64,000 nt of DNA from Beroe forskalii. Its lineage: Eukaryota > Ctenophora > Nuda > Beroida > Beroidae. Made by a program: the position numbers and the translations under genes. Below are positions 24,965 through 37,600 of the stretch, in pieces (the first letter of the stretch is position 1; each line of letters begins with the position of its first letter). The stretch lies in NCBI GenBank assembly GCA_011033025.1, contig WFMF01000500.1, positions 1 to 64,000 of the forward strand, in the 5' to 3' direction. The notes under the pieces are model-generated. The model saw only the letters and a program-made list of their open reading frames with translations. It had not been told where the DNA came from and did no database searches.

Positions 24965-26470
24965 CTGTTTTGGCTATAACTTGAGAACGGATCGATATTT
25001 TTTCAAAATTCTTTTTTCCTCTGGTAGATGAATGATTTACGAAGATTCTACATATGGTTGAATATGTTTATTATTAATAACAAACTGATCAAACACAAGC
25101 AAATATTTAGTTTACGAAAATCCATGTTTTAGCTATAACATTGCGTCTGAGCAATATTTTTTCAAAATTCTTTTTCCCTCCGGTAGATGTTTGTTTTGCT
25201 AAGATTCTAAACATGCTTAAATGTGTCGATTATTAATAACATGCTGTTTAAACACAAGGAAATATTCAGTTTATGAAAAAATCTAGTTTTGGTTATAACA
25301 TTGCGCCTGGTCGATATATTTATTAAATTCTTTTTTCTCATGTTGATAGATAATCCATGAAATGCTTCAGACGCTGAGTAGCAATGAAAAGCGATTGAAA
25401 CACAAGGAAATATTTAGTTTCTAAAAGCTAACTTTCGGCTGAAACATTGCGTCTGATTGATATTTTTCAAAATTCTTATTCAGATGGGAAATACCTACCA
25501 TAAAAATTTTTGCCTGCGGCGGGCTGTTGTGATCAAATGATACATTACAAAATTGATCTAAGAGGCATATTCAGATGGAAATACCATGAAAATTTTTCGC
25601 TGCGGCGGTCTGTTGTGATTGAATTATACATTACCAAATTCATCTCAGAAGCAGATTCAGATAGGAAATACCCTACGATTTTTCGCCTGCGGCGGGCTGT
25701 TGTGATCAAATTATACAATACCAAATTGATCTCAGAGGCATATTCAGATGGGAATACCATGAAAATTTTTCGCTGCGGCGGTCTGTTGGGATCGAATTAT
25801 ACATTACCAAATTCATCTCAGAAGCAGATTCAGATAGGAAATACCCTACGATTTTTCGCCTGCGGCGGGCTGTTGTGATCAAATTATACATTACCATTGA
25901 ATTGATCTTAGAGGCATATTCAGATGGAAAAACCATGAAAATTTTTCGCTGCGGCGGTCTGTTGTGATCGAATTATACATTACCAAATTCATCTCAGAAG
26001 CAGATTCAGATAGGAAATACCCTAAAATTTTTCGCCTGCGGCGGGCTGTTGTGATCAAATTATACATTACCAAATTGATCTTAGAGGCATATTCAGATGG
26101 AAAAACCATGAAAATTTTTCGCTGCGGCGGTCTGTTGTGATCGAATTATACATTACCAAATTCATCTCAGAAGCAGATTCAGATAGGAAATACCCTACGA
26201 TTTTCGCCTGCGGCGGGCTGTTGTGATCAAATTATACATTACCAAATTGATCTTAGAGGCATATTCAGATGGAAAAACCATGAAAATTTTTCGCTGCGGC
26301 GGTCTGTTGTGATCGAATTATACATTACCAAATTCATCTCAGAAGCAGATTCAGATAGGAAACACCCTACAATTTTTCGCCTGCGGCGGGCTGTTGTGAT
26401 CAAATTATACATTATCAAATTGATCTTAGAAGCAGATTCAGATGGGAAATACCATGAAATTTTTCGACGG
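24965..26470. repeat. Satellite: older ~160-bp copies then dimeric ~174-bp array
   Basis: From about 24965 to 25480 four diverged copies share aacattgcgtctga and atattttttcaaaattctt at ~160-base spacing. From 25510 to 26460 a much more uniform array follows with a ~174-base period built of two related ~87-base halves, marked tcgctgcggcggtctgttgt and cgcctgcggcgggctgttgt. About six dimers are present. Both strands are open through much of it because the period is divisible by three; I treat these ORFs as shadows. Confidence 0.9.
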
Positions 26471-27047
26471 ATAAAAAATTCTTGAAACGGTGGCGACCAA
26501 ATTGAGCAGTGAAAATCTGCGCTCGACGACCCACGAGAGGTATTCTGTCACTGGGAACATAGCATCAAATTGCAGAAACTTTTCAGGACAGAAAATAATG
26601 TGATTTCATATGATTTAATTATTTTCGTCAATGGAAACGCTTTATAGTGCACAACGCTTGATGTGGCAACGAGACGTCGCACAAAACTCAAAAGGAAACA
26701 ACCAAGAATGAATGCGTACGCGCGCAAACAGAACATAAATGGCAGGTGTTCATGAATAAAGTTGCGCGCGCAGTAAAATGCACGTGCGACTTGTGATCAC
26801 GTACGACCTCTATCATGTTGCATGAAATTAAAGCGCTCGCCGAGGTTACAGAAAACGAGCGCAATTATTGTTTTCAGTTTATACTTACGAATGGAATATT
26901 CATAAAATTGATTCAATAATGTTAGTATTGCGATGTGACACTTGATAGATAAAGCGTTTTATCGTCAACTCATCCTGTCAGTAAGCGAGACGGACAATGG
27001 TCGACGGCGTGTTTTAATGAAGGTGTGCTTTAATACCAGCCCCGAGG

Positions 27048-27120
27048 AACAGGAAATTAAGCGCCTGCATACGGGAACAATGGGCACAAAAAATGTGCCG
27101 GCAGGCGCAATTCTTGTTTT
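27048..27120. repeat. Palindromic dispersed element, copy 1
   Basis: The segment begins ggaaattaagcgcctgcata and ends tgccggcaggcgcaattctt; the ends are inverted copies of each other (gcgcctgca / tgcaggcgc). A second copy in the same orientation lies at 51658-51732 with the same ends and a diverged centre. It is short enough to be a hairpin-type MITE. Confidence 0.7.
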
Positions 27121-28340
27121 TACCTTCTCTTTGACGTGCTTTTGGCCTATTCAGAGCACATACCAGTAATGTTGACAGTGGAATGTGTTGTCGAAGGCGA
27201 AGGGGTTAGACAACGTCTGACAAGGAATGTGGATGAATGTGGATGACTAGCAACTAGAAGGATGAATCGTCTTTTAATTAATGATGGGCAATAATTAATC
27301 GTCTTATTTATCATCTTATCATACAGACATGGTGCAGTGTGAGACTGAAACTATAATTTCAGGTACTGCGTCAGCTCCAAGCGGACCAAACAGTGGGCCT
27401 CTCCTGCCGCAGCAGTTACCCACCCCCTTCTCTCCTACTAATCTACTAATCAATGGGGCCATCAAATAGTTGGATACTTTCATTCATTTGATGGACGATT
27501 GGCGAATTATTAGGTTGGAAATTCTTTTAAAATTTTCCCAAAGTTTTGGCCTCTATTATTTTAAACAGTATGAGTAACTTCATACTTTCAATTAACCATG
27601 CTTCATCTTAATAGATGAAGCAGTTTTTAAACCACTCAAAATCACAACTATTCGGATTTTCCTTCTGACGTTCTGAAAATTAAATTGGCCAGTTATTATC
27701 ATTACAAATCGTTACCTATCTTTGACTTCAGGAAATCGGGTTTTAAAGGAACAAAATTTTGGCATGAATTATGACTTTCAATTTTTAATGATTGTTATTG
27801 TAACTAGTAAGTATTAAAGCTTCAAAGTAATGAATTTATAGTAAGAAATTTTTGATTTGTGGAATTAAAACAAAGAATTTAGTTGTGAAACTATAATTTG
27901 TAGTATTTATTCGACCATTATAGAATTGTATGTTAACCGTTGTCCATTGTCCGCAATGTCCTATACTATGTTTCACATTGATAACACATCCTAGTCCATG
28001 CAACCGACTGAAGCCTCCGGCCGCGCCACGCAAATTGTGTTACGTGACGTTGTCCACGTTACGAATAGGATGCGTTCTTAGCTGAATAGCTCAAATTATC
28101 CAGTGCCGAAAATAAAAATGGCTGCAATCCATCCTTGTGCGGCGTGCGCGGCTCCAAATTCAAGATTTCCTAATTTAAGCAGACATAAGATTAGGTCATA
28201 GGTGTGCGTATTGCCTACGCGCGCAGCGCTCGCGCTTCTAACTTAGAATCTAAGGAAGCGAGCAGGCTAGGGGCTTGCCCTAACCAGGACCCTGGTTACG
28301 CACACGGAGTGCGCGGCGCGGCAAGCGCTGGTTAGGGGAA
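27121..28340. other. No gene seen
   Basis: AT-rich unique sequence without a recognisable exon. The minus-strand ORF at 27836-28033 has no family resemblance. Confidence 0.5.
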
Positions 28341-28434
28341 GCTAGGGGCATACCACATACGTATTTTATTTTTAGCAAAGGTGCAACACTGCAACTTTTG
28401 ACTTTGCTAAATTGTAAATATGTATGCCCCTGCT
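28341..28434. repeat. Inverted repeat (~90 bp)
   Basis: The ends aggggcata and tatgcccct are reverse complements, and inside them tttagcaaag pairs with ctttgctaaa around a short centre. Likely a small foldback element. Confidence 0.65.
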
Positions 28435-28674
28435 GCGTTGACTGGTACGCGTACGCTCCGCATGCATCGTCTGGTTGCTAAACATCTATGCCGCGCAATG
28501 CGAACAGGGATATACTTGTTTAGCAAGCTTCCTAAGCCCGTTATTTGACGTTGACAGACCCTCTCGAGATGAGAATCAGCGCCGCGCGGCTGGCGTCAGC
28601 GGGTCATACATTGTACAACAGTAAACCCACATTTAGGCGTGTGTACGTGGTACGCGCGCCGCACAACGCAAACT

Positions 28675-28990
28675 GAAACAGGGTCGTAGGATGTTACCCT
28701 CGCGCGCGGCGCAACGTTCCACATTTGGACGTCACTTTGCGCTTTCGATAGCCATCCAGTCAGAAGAAATAGACGGGCAACGTCCGTCGAAAAGTCACGC
28801 GCGCGTAAAATAGGTCCTACAACGTAGGACAAAGCGCGCGCCGATCGGCATGACTTGTTAGGTCATAGGTGAATGTCGACGGGCGATGTCCGTCCCTTTC
28901 TTCTGACTTGTTGTGACGCAAAGTGACGTCCAAATGTGGAACGTTGCGCCGCGCGCGCGAGGGTAGGGTAACATCCTACGAAGGTGAATG
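28675..28990. mobile_element. CpG-rich foldback element, ~300 bp
   Basis: The left arm (28689-28742) reads aggatgttaccctcgcgcgc then ggcgcaacgttccacatttg then gacgtcactttgcg. The right arm (28918-28978) is the reverse complement of these blocks with small indels. Inner blocks around agacgggcaacgtccgtc and gacgggcgatgtccgtc also pair. There is no ORF. High CpG content and intact arms suggest a fairly recent insertion. Confidence 0.75.
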
Positions 28991-29625
28991 CTGGGAGAAA
29001 TCCACCTTGTCAATGTCTGGTACATTAAATTTAATAGAAGTAAAACGCTCGTGGTAATAATAATACCACGCGCGTTGTTCTTTTTTTTTCAATAGCCAAT
29101 TTTGAGGGTACTTGTAGGCGTGCAATAATTTGTAAATTGTCTGACACCTCGAGTTGACGAGCTGTGGTTTATTTTTAAACTTAGTTAAATTTCAATTAAG
29201 TTCAACTCAAATAACAAACTTAGACAGCTTCAATTTCATTTAATTCATTCAAGAAAATAACAATGTAACATATCTAGTGATATAAAAATATTAACACGGC
29301 GTCTGTCGAAATGAAATAGTTTTAGTATTAGTATACAAGTATGAAGTAAAACCCAATGCGCGATAGATGAATTGGAAAACAGTTCAGTCCTCGCATCATA
29401 AACTGAAACACAATTGCTTAACTTTATGTATTCAATTTCATAAATACTTCAAGTTCAACGTATCAACAGATAAAATTCAATTTGCTGCTTGAACCTGAAG
29501 CTTCGACTATGAATATGAACAGCACTGTTTACTGTTCGCTGATTCATTATTGGTCGACACCATTGGTCGAGCCATGATCCGATGCCACCTTTGTGAATGG
29601 GCCATGCAAGCCACCTCAAAAAAGT

Positions 29626-29905
29626 GGTGTCTCCCATATAACGCGAAAGCTTCATTATCTATGAGTATGACAATGACGTCACTCAGATATAACTATAAGG
29701 TAGAGCGCATGTTGATGTAGCGCTTTAACTTTAAGGGTTAGGACGTTAGGTTTAGGGTCAGGATTTATTAGGTTTAGAGTAAGGATTATCATTAAGGTTA
29801 GGGTTATGGGTAGGTTTAGGGTTCTGGTTAAGGGGTAATAGGGAACAAAAAGATTGACGTTTTGATCTGTGACGTCACTCAGGGTTATATGGGAGACATA
29901 CCAAA
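29626..29905. mobile_element. Foldback element with degenerate TTAGGG-like core
   Basis: The ends gtctcccatata (29632) and tatatgggagac (29886) are inverted, and just inside them gacgtcactcag occurs in both arms. The core (29728-29840) is a degenerate run of ggttaggg, ggtttaggg and gggttatgggtagg motifs resembling telomeric repeat. No ORF is convincing. Confidence 0.65.
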
Positions 29906-31492
29906 AAACCTTAGCAAAATCTGTTGCAATAAAAATAATATCAAAAATAAATCTTGTATAAGAAAGGATGTAACTCCTAACTCTTACTCTTGTGAGCACA
30001 ACAATTTATTTTAGGATCGATAAAGACGCGCACCAGCATATTGACATACGCTTTTATTTTTGAATACAATTTAACAAATAGGAAATTAATGACAATCGAA
30101 TTCGAAACTCGAAAGTGAAATCAAATGCACGTCAATACCATAGCCCTACTAACTAAATCGATCAATGTGCCCGATCAAGTTTTAGTTATTCATTTCTTAG
30201 TCATTATCTAAATAAAACTGAAAATGTCCTTCACCTTCAGAAGCAATCTTTACAAACTTATTTAATTTTTCAAACAGCCACCGGCCACATTGAAGGCAAA
30301 GTTGAAAGTTTCGCATCTCTTGATTTATGACTAAGACCTGGGCAAAATAATAGCATGAAACTAGTTTGAAATGGGGTAATATTTCCAATGAGCAAAACAT
30401 TGCATGCAGAATTGTCTAAGACTAAGAGTAAGAAATCGCCCAGAATTTTAGTAAAAACTCATCATTAAATCGTGAAAATGTCTCCTTTGAATATAAAGAA
30501 CAGTATTGATAGATGAATGGCTTAAAATCGATTCCAATTTCCAATTTTCAAAAAAATAATCAAACTTCATGTAATTTTGCTCAATTGTATATAATAAAGT
30601 TATTCAGCCTGAAAGTTGGCATGTAATCTGATAAATAGCAGAGATAATTACTTTTTTTGACTAACTTTTTCTCAGCTCAATACCCTTCATTACACGGGTT
30701 CAATCTCATTATTTACACAAAACTAGCAGCAGCAGCAACAATAATACAAATATAGAACCTGATCTTAGATCCCGGAACTACAGCGTCGCCTACACTGATA
30801 CTGGTGACGCAATTATACCAAGCAATCGGATTTTTAACGTGTACTTCAATAGATAAAGATTATCAGAGGCGTCGCGCGCAGAAAATTTATGCGCGTCACC
30901 AAGTTCAAGGCGACACCGAAGTCATTAATAATATTGTATCATAATATCTTATCATCAATCATCATCTGTTCAATTTTTAATGGGCATTATCTTCGACTCA
31001 AGATGCAATTAATTTTAAATCCCAATTTCACCTATTGTATGTATACACCTCATGATAAACACCTCTTGAAGTTGAATTTGAAACGTCCAGAGTAGCATTA
31101 TGTCCATTTTAAGGAAAATAATCTAACATCATCGTGTAATACATCGCATCTTAACTCGAGGATCCTGCCATTCGATAATTTCCTCCTCAAACCATTTCCT
31201 GATCCGTTAACTACATAAAAGGTTTCATATAAAACAGTGATATTATTTGGCACCGATTCTCGGTTAAATCCGGGCTGGGTCCACTAGAATGTCCTGTTTT
31301 TGCTGGTCACTGGATAAAATGTGGGGAAGAGGCCAGATAACTCCACCACCAAATCAGGGGGACTCCTTTAGGGGGCAACAAAGACCACTGAACATTGACC
31401 ATCCGGGGGATAGTCCTGGAATGCGGGTATAATTTCAAGCTAAAGATCACCACGCATCGTGTGAGGTACGGTGAGAGCGAGGGAGCGGGGTA
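29906..31492. other. Downstream flank of the Ig/FnIII gene
   Basis: AT-rich, no exon recognised. The stretch just below 31493 should hold the 3' untranslated region of the Ig/FnIII gene, but no clear AATAAA signal could be fixed as the polyadenylation site. Confidence 0.4.
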
Positions 31493-31605
31493 TTATAACT
31501 GGGAGGATTTGAAGTTCCCTCCCCCTCCCCCTCCGTAGGAGGAGTTGTTGTTCCTGTCGTAGGGGGGATACCCTCCTCCTCCTCCTCCTCGTGAACTCGT
31601 GTCAC
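31493..31605 (-). CDS. Ig/FnIII receptor: last coding exon, C-terminus SSQL
   Basis: Acceptor tcctactcttttcag|GT joins the phase-1 donor upstream. Encodes RDTSSRGGGGGYPPYDRNNN then SSYGGGGGGNFKSSQL and TAA (31495-31493). The end S-Q-L fits the class I PDZ-ligand pattern (S/T-x-hydrophobic), common at the ends of adhesion receptors. The other frames through this exon, although longer on paper, are shadows. Confidence 0.85.
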
Positions 31606-34600
31606 CTGAAAAGAGTAGGAGTCAGGGTACAAGATGCATTAGCACATTGTACAGGCTCTTGAAACGGAGAAAACATACTTTTCATGGAACATCGTGATAG
31701 TTTGAACCGGTTTGAACTGCAATTTGCGTGTATTTCGCGTGCGCGGCGTAAGTTTGCGCGGTGTACTTTTCATACTATATACGCCGCGCATACAAAAGAC
31801 GCGCACAACGCAATTCGAACTGCCCATGTCAAACACGCTTTGAGAGCAAATGAATAGACATTGAAATGATACTGCAGGTTCTGATCGGGAAGATCTGACA
31901 ATCTTTTCTGATATGAAAAACATGTGCTGAATGTACTCACGGTCCTTGTAGTATCTTGAATCGTAGGTATTGTTGTCGTAGTTACTGCCCTGGTCATATC
32001 CACCGTACGCGGGTCTAGGAGGCGACTTGGGCGGGTCGTATGTGGGGTAGGGAGACTTGGGCGGGTCGTAAGTGGGGTAGGGGGACTTTGGCGGGTCGTA
32101 CGTAGGGTAGGGGGATTTGGGGGCTTCGTTGTACGACGGATAGGCAGACTTAGGGGGGTCGTTGTAGGAAGCGCGGCTATCGTAGGTGTTGAACTTGTTC
32201 CCATTATAGCTGTACTCCGGCTTCTGATAAAGGGGATGAATGTTTACTATTTAGTTTTACTGAGTTTACTCAACTGAGTTTGCAGTTTCAAATCACAACT
32301 GTGGAAGCATTGAACTTGAAGGTACCATTACATCAACTCACTGGTGCCGCTGGTTGGGTGCCGTAGCTGAAGTCTCCTGCACCAAACCGAGGATTGGGCT
32401 CAGGAGACCCGTAGGGACTTGCCATGGTACCTGTAACAATGCAAATAGTTGAAGGTGAGTAGTAGGGACTTGCCATGGTACCTGTAACAATGCAAATAGT
32501 TGAAGGTGAGTAGTAGAAAAACTGTGCTTTGCGTGTCGGTAGCAGGTGATGCCAAGTAACAATGCACGCAATGAAATAGATGAAATTGAAAAACTACTGC
32601 AATATGGTCATGATTTCACAACGTATTGACATGCAAAGAGGTTACATTTGAAAACCTATTTTGAAAGAAGACCCACGATTGAGGAGGTATGGTACCTGGT
32701 CCTGCGAAGGTGTTCATCTGGGTGTTGTTAGGAGGATTGTAGTTCCTGTTAGCAGTCGGGCTGTAGACTTGGGCTTTAGGGGATCCCGGGAACTCGTCTA
32801 GAGGTTAGATAACAGAGTGAGAAGGGAGTATGATATATGAGGGGGGATGAGAAGGGGATTGGGAGGGATTAGAGAGGGATTAGTGTGAGGAGAGGGGTGA
32901 GGTGTGAGGAAAGGGAGGAGGTGTGAGGAAAGGGATGAGGTGTGGTGAAAGGGATGAGGTGTGAGGAAAGGGATGAGGTGTGAGGAAAGGGATGAGGTGT
33001 GAGGAGAGGGATGAAGTGTGAGGAAAGGGATGAAGTGTGAGGAAAGGGATGAGGTGTGAAGAGAGGGATGAGGTGTGAGGAAAGGGATGAGGTGTGAGGA
33101 GAGGGGTGAGGTGTGAGGAAAGGGATGAGGTGTGAGGAAAGGGATGAGGTGTGAGGAAAGGGATGAGGTGTGAGGAAAGGGATGAGGTGTGAGGAAAGGG
33201 ATGAGGTGTGAGGAAAGGGATGAAGTGTGAGGAGAGGGATGAGGTGTGAGGAAAGGGATGAGGTGTGGGGAAAGGGATGAGGTGTGAGGAAAGGGATGAG
33301 GTGTGAGGAAAGGGATGAGGTGTGAGGAGAGGGATGAAGTGTGAGGAAAGGGATGAGGTGTGAGGAAAGGGATGAGGTGTGAGGAGAGGGGTGAGGTGTG
33401 AGGAAAGGGATGAGGTGTGAGGAAAGGGATGAGGTGTGGTGAAAGGGATGAGGTGTGAGGAAAGGGAGGAGGTGTTAGGAAAGGGGTGAGGTGTGAGGAA
33501 AGGGATGAGGTGTAAGGAAAGGGGTGAGGTGTGAGGAAAGGGATGAGGTGTAGGGGGATGAGGTGTGAGGAAATGGGTGAGGTGTGAGGAAAGGGATGAG
33601 GTGTGAGGAGAGGGGTGAGGTGTGAGGAAAGGGGTGAGGTGTGAGGAAAGTGATGAGGTGCGAAGAAAGGGATGGGGTTTGAGGACTGAGGAGATTAGGA
33701 GGAGTATGAGGGTAGCAGCTATCCCTTTACTAAGGGTAAGAATAGTTCTGATACAAGTAAGCGGTGATCTGTGCAAAAGCGATGAAGTGACAAGGGAAGA
33801 AATGAGTCTGCAGTGGAAAATAAAGCATAATCTTGTTACTACAAAAATCTATTAATTAGCTTCAAATTGATAAGAATCATAAACACGTCATTTAATATGA
33901 AAGAACACGTTAGACAGTAGACACATAAGCAGGAAAGCTTATCAAGGATTTAGAGTGATGAAAGTTGTTACCAATCGCTGGAAATGCCAATAGCCATGCT
34001 GTATAGGCAATGATGAAGATAAAATAGCAAAAGGCTGCTGTAACGCAGGAAATTGCAAAATTGTATAACAAATTTGGTTAGAATGAATGGTCCCAGCAAA
34101 AAGCTATTGAAATCCATTGCATAAATTCGTGTTAGTAAAATGTAATATATTAAAACAATAATGAAAGTTTGATGAAACAGCTGACATAGACAGTAAATCT
34201 AAAATTACCTTTATTTTTCAATGGAGCGTGCGTATTACTGCTAAACATATTGTTAAACTTGGACCAGCCTGTTTCTAAAAATAAACATCTTTGTAAAGAG
34301 TGATTTCTAAATCATGCTTCACAAAACAGTGTACTGAAAAATATGGTACAAGGGTTCACAATTTCGGTGTTATTTAACAAAATCATGCAGAGGTATTGCA
34401 CTAGCATACAGCATCTACTAGCTCAGTAATGTGATGGATTTATTACTGATTTTAGCTGCTTGATGCTAAATCTGCTCCACAACAAATTGCAGAATCAATG
34501 TTCACAATCTCAAAACATAGAATGGATTTTGTAACACATTCAAAAATGCGAATCACAGAACAGGAAATTGAAACGTTGGGGGTATTATCTGCTCTCATGA

Positions 34601-37600
34601 CTCATCAGTTATCAACCATGGAATTTCTGTATTGGATTCGTTAGTAAAAAGAAATCAACATTAGGCCTGTGATTTTGTGATATATTATTCCAAATAGAAG
34701 AATTTTAAAATCCTGTATAAGTGCCGAAGTGAGAGCAGATAATATAAGGAATTAATCCCCCGAAACATCCCAAAAATACACAAAATACCTTTCTTGGCTG
34801 CGACAGGTGGCAGTTTCTGCATCTTGGGTCCCTTCTCAGACCTATTCCTACAGCAGAAAACAACACAGACTATCAGTATGATAAGCAGGAAAAGGGCAAC
34901 CAGCGCGATAATCAGGTAGAACCACCAGGTCGTGTACCAGGCTAACTGAACTGAGGGGGAGAGGGGGGTGTTAGAGGGAGGGGTGTTAGGGAAGAGGGGT
35001 GTGAGGGGAGAGGGGGTGTGAGGGGAGAGGGGGTGTGAGGGGAGAGGGGTGTAAGGGGAGAGGGGTGTGAGGGGAGAGGGGGTGTGAGGGGAGAGGGTTG
35101 TGAGGGGAGAGGGTGTTGGGGAGAGGGGGTGAGGGGAGGGGAGAGGGGGTGTGAGGGAGGGGGGTGTGAGGGGGAGAGGGGGGTGTGAGGGAGAGGGGTG
35201 TGAGGGGATAGTGGGTTAGGGTGGGGGGAAGGGGTGTGAGTGGAGAGGGGGTGTGAGGGGGATAGTGGGTTAGGGGTGTTAGGGAAGAGGGGTGTGAGGA
35301 GAGAGGGGGTGTGAGGGGATGAGGGGTTAGGGGTGTGGGGGAGAGGGGTGTGAGGGAGAGGGGGTGTGAGGGGGAGGGGGTGTGAGGGGAGGGGGTGTGA
35401 GGGAGATGGGTGTGAGGAGAAAGGGGTGAGGGGGGTGGGGGAGGGATTGAGTGGATGGGGTGTGGGGTGTGAGGGGAGATGGGGGGGGTTGAAAGGGGAG
35501 AGGGTGGGGGGGTGGATTGAGGAGGGAGGGGTGAGGGGAGGGGTGGGGTTGTGAGGGGAGAGGGGTTGTGAGGGGAGAGGGGTGTGAGGGGAGAGGGGTA
35601 TTAGGGGGGAGGGGTGTTAGGGGAGAGGGGTTGTGAGGGGAGAGGGGTTGTGAGGGGAGAGGGGTGTGAGGGGGATAGGGGTGTTAGGGGAGAGGGGTGT
35701 GAGGGGAGAGGGGTTGTGAGGGGAGAGGGGTGTTAGGGGAGAGGGGTTGTGAGGGGAGAGGGGTGTGCGAGGGGAGAGGGGTGTGAGGGGGATAGGGGGT
35801 GTGAGGATTGAGAGGAGAGGGGTGTGAGGGGAGAGGGGTTGTGAGGGGAGGGGTTGTGAGGGAGAGGGTGTGAGGGAGAGGGGTGTGATGAGAGGGGATA
35901 GGGGTGTTAGGGAGAGGGGTTGTGAGGGAGAGGGTTGTGAGGGGAGAGGGGTGTGAGGGGAGAGGGGTATGGGGGGAGGGGTGTGAGGGGAGAGGGGTTG
36001 TTAGGGAGAGGGGTGAGGAGGGAGGGGGTTGTGAGGGAGAGGGTGTTAGGGAGAGGGGTTAGGAGGGGAGAGGGGTGGTGTGAGGAGAGGGGTGTGAGGG
36101 GGATAGGGGGTGTGAGGATTGAGAGGAGAGGGGAGAGGGGTGTGAGGGGTGGGGGGAGGAGTAGAGGGAGAGGGGTTGTGAGGGGAGAAAGATGTGAGGG
36201 GAGAGGAGAGTGAGGGGATAGGGGTTGTGAGGGGAGAGGGGGTGTGAGGGGGAGAGGGGGTGTGAGGATTGAGAGGAGAGGGGTGTGAGGGGAGAGGGGT
36301 ATTAGGGGGGAGGGGAGTGAGGGGAGAGGGATTGAGGATGGTGAGGGGGCATTACATAAAAAGGTGCGAGCAGTAGACTATGAAGCTCGCTATGATGATC
36401 GTTAGCCGTTCACTCTTCAAGTTCAACCCATTGTTTTCATATAAGCTAAAAGTATGAAGTTTGCCAAATATCCCGACTGCAGCTAAAACTCAATGATCAT
36501 TCCGGTTCCTGTGCACTCAGTTTCCTGTCCCTCGCCTGCTGCGTTGCTGGCCGTCACCTTCACGTTGTAGTCCACACCTGTGTCCCCGACTTGCACTGGG
36601 AACTGGGGAATATGCTGTGTTATAAGAGTAGTTACTAGATACAAACATTGGGAGGAGTGACTGATATATTCTATATTGACGTGGTTGTACTGGTGCAAGG
36701 TTTATTGAAGGGTGTTCCTCACTGAAAATCAACTGACAATCAATTTCGTCGGTCACCAAACCGACCAACATTTTCAGAGACAAACATTGTACCTAAAGGG
36801 AGAGATCGAAATGATTGGAAAGGACACATATTACTCAGTATTGTAGCCCCACTGTATAACTATAGAAGTATAAACACTAAACGCACGGTGGTAGTTTGTG
36901 GGTCTTTCTGCACGATCTCTTGCCACTCCTCGTCATTAGCTCCTACTCCGAAGTGCTTTGCTCGGTAGTAGATCGTGTACTCCAGCACTTTGCCGTGTGT
37001 GTTCTCAGGGATACTCCATGTCACGATCAGACGACTAGCTGTGTCCCGGTTAGCTTCACAACCAATCGGAGGCGTCGGTCCTGAGAAACGAAGGTCACGT
37101 GATTAAGGAATATCAAGAGAAGGTAAAATCAACTCAGTCTCAGATTGGAAATAAAATTGACTATATTAGTAGCATGAAAACTTTTTGAAAGATGAATGTG
37201 TTATTAATTGCCAACGTACATGGATGTTGGGTACTGGGTAGTCAGTTATGATTACAACACTACATAGTATAGCCTGTGAACATGACAACAGTAGTTAGTA
37301 TAGTCAGTGAACATGACAACAGTAGTTAGTATAGTCAGTGAACATGACAACAGTAGTTAGTATAGCCCGTGAACATGACAACAGTTGTCAGTGGTGATGA
37401 CAACAGTTTACAGCACTGACTCTGGTTGAAGGTGTTGGTAGTTTGAACGGATGACAACAGTTTAAAGTACTTACTCTGGTTGAAATGTGTTGGTAGTTTG
37501 AACGGATGACACCAGTTTACAGTACTCACTCTGGTTGAAGGTGTTGGTAGTTTGACCGGATGACAACAGTTTTTAGTACTTACTCTGGTTGAAAGTGTTG

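Noticed and set aside
25510..26109. Open frames on both strands with ~29-residue repeats
   Set aside because: Caused by a satellite period divisible by three; no start, signal or domain, and both strands are equally open.
31447..32204. Alternate-frame ORFs over the cytoplasmic-tail exons (EEEEEEGIPPTTGTTTPP, TTRPSLPTPHTTRPS)
   Set aside because: The frame chosen joins across three introns with matching phase and ends at a natural stop; the alternatives do not.
32880..33776. Minus-strand ORF of 298 codons (HPFPHTSSLSSHL repeats)
   Set aside because: Translation of a 19-bp intronic array; no start, splice or domain support.
35366..36213. Gly/Arg-rich plus-strand ORFs (RGEGCEGRG type)
   Set aside because: Translation of the G-rich intronic array beside the membrane exon.
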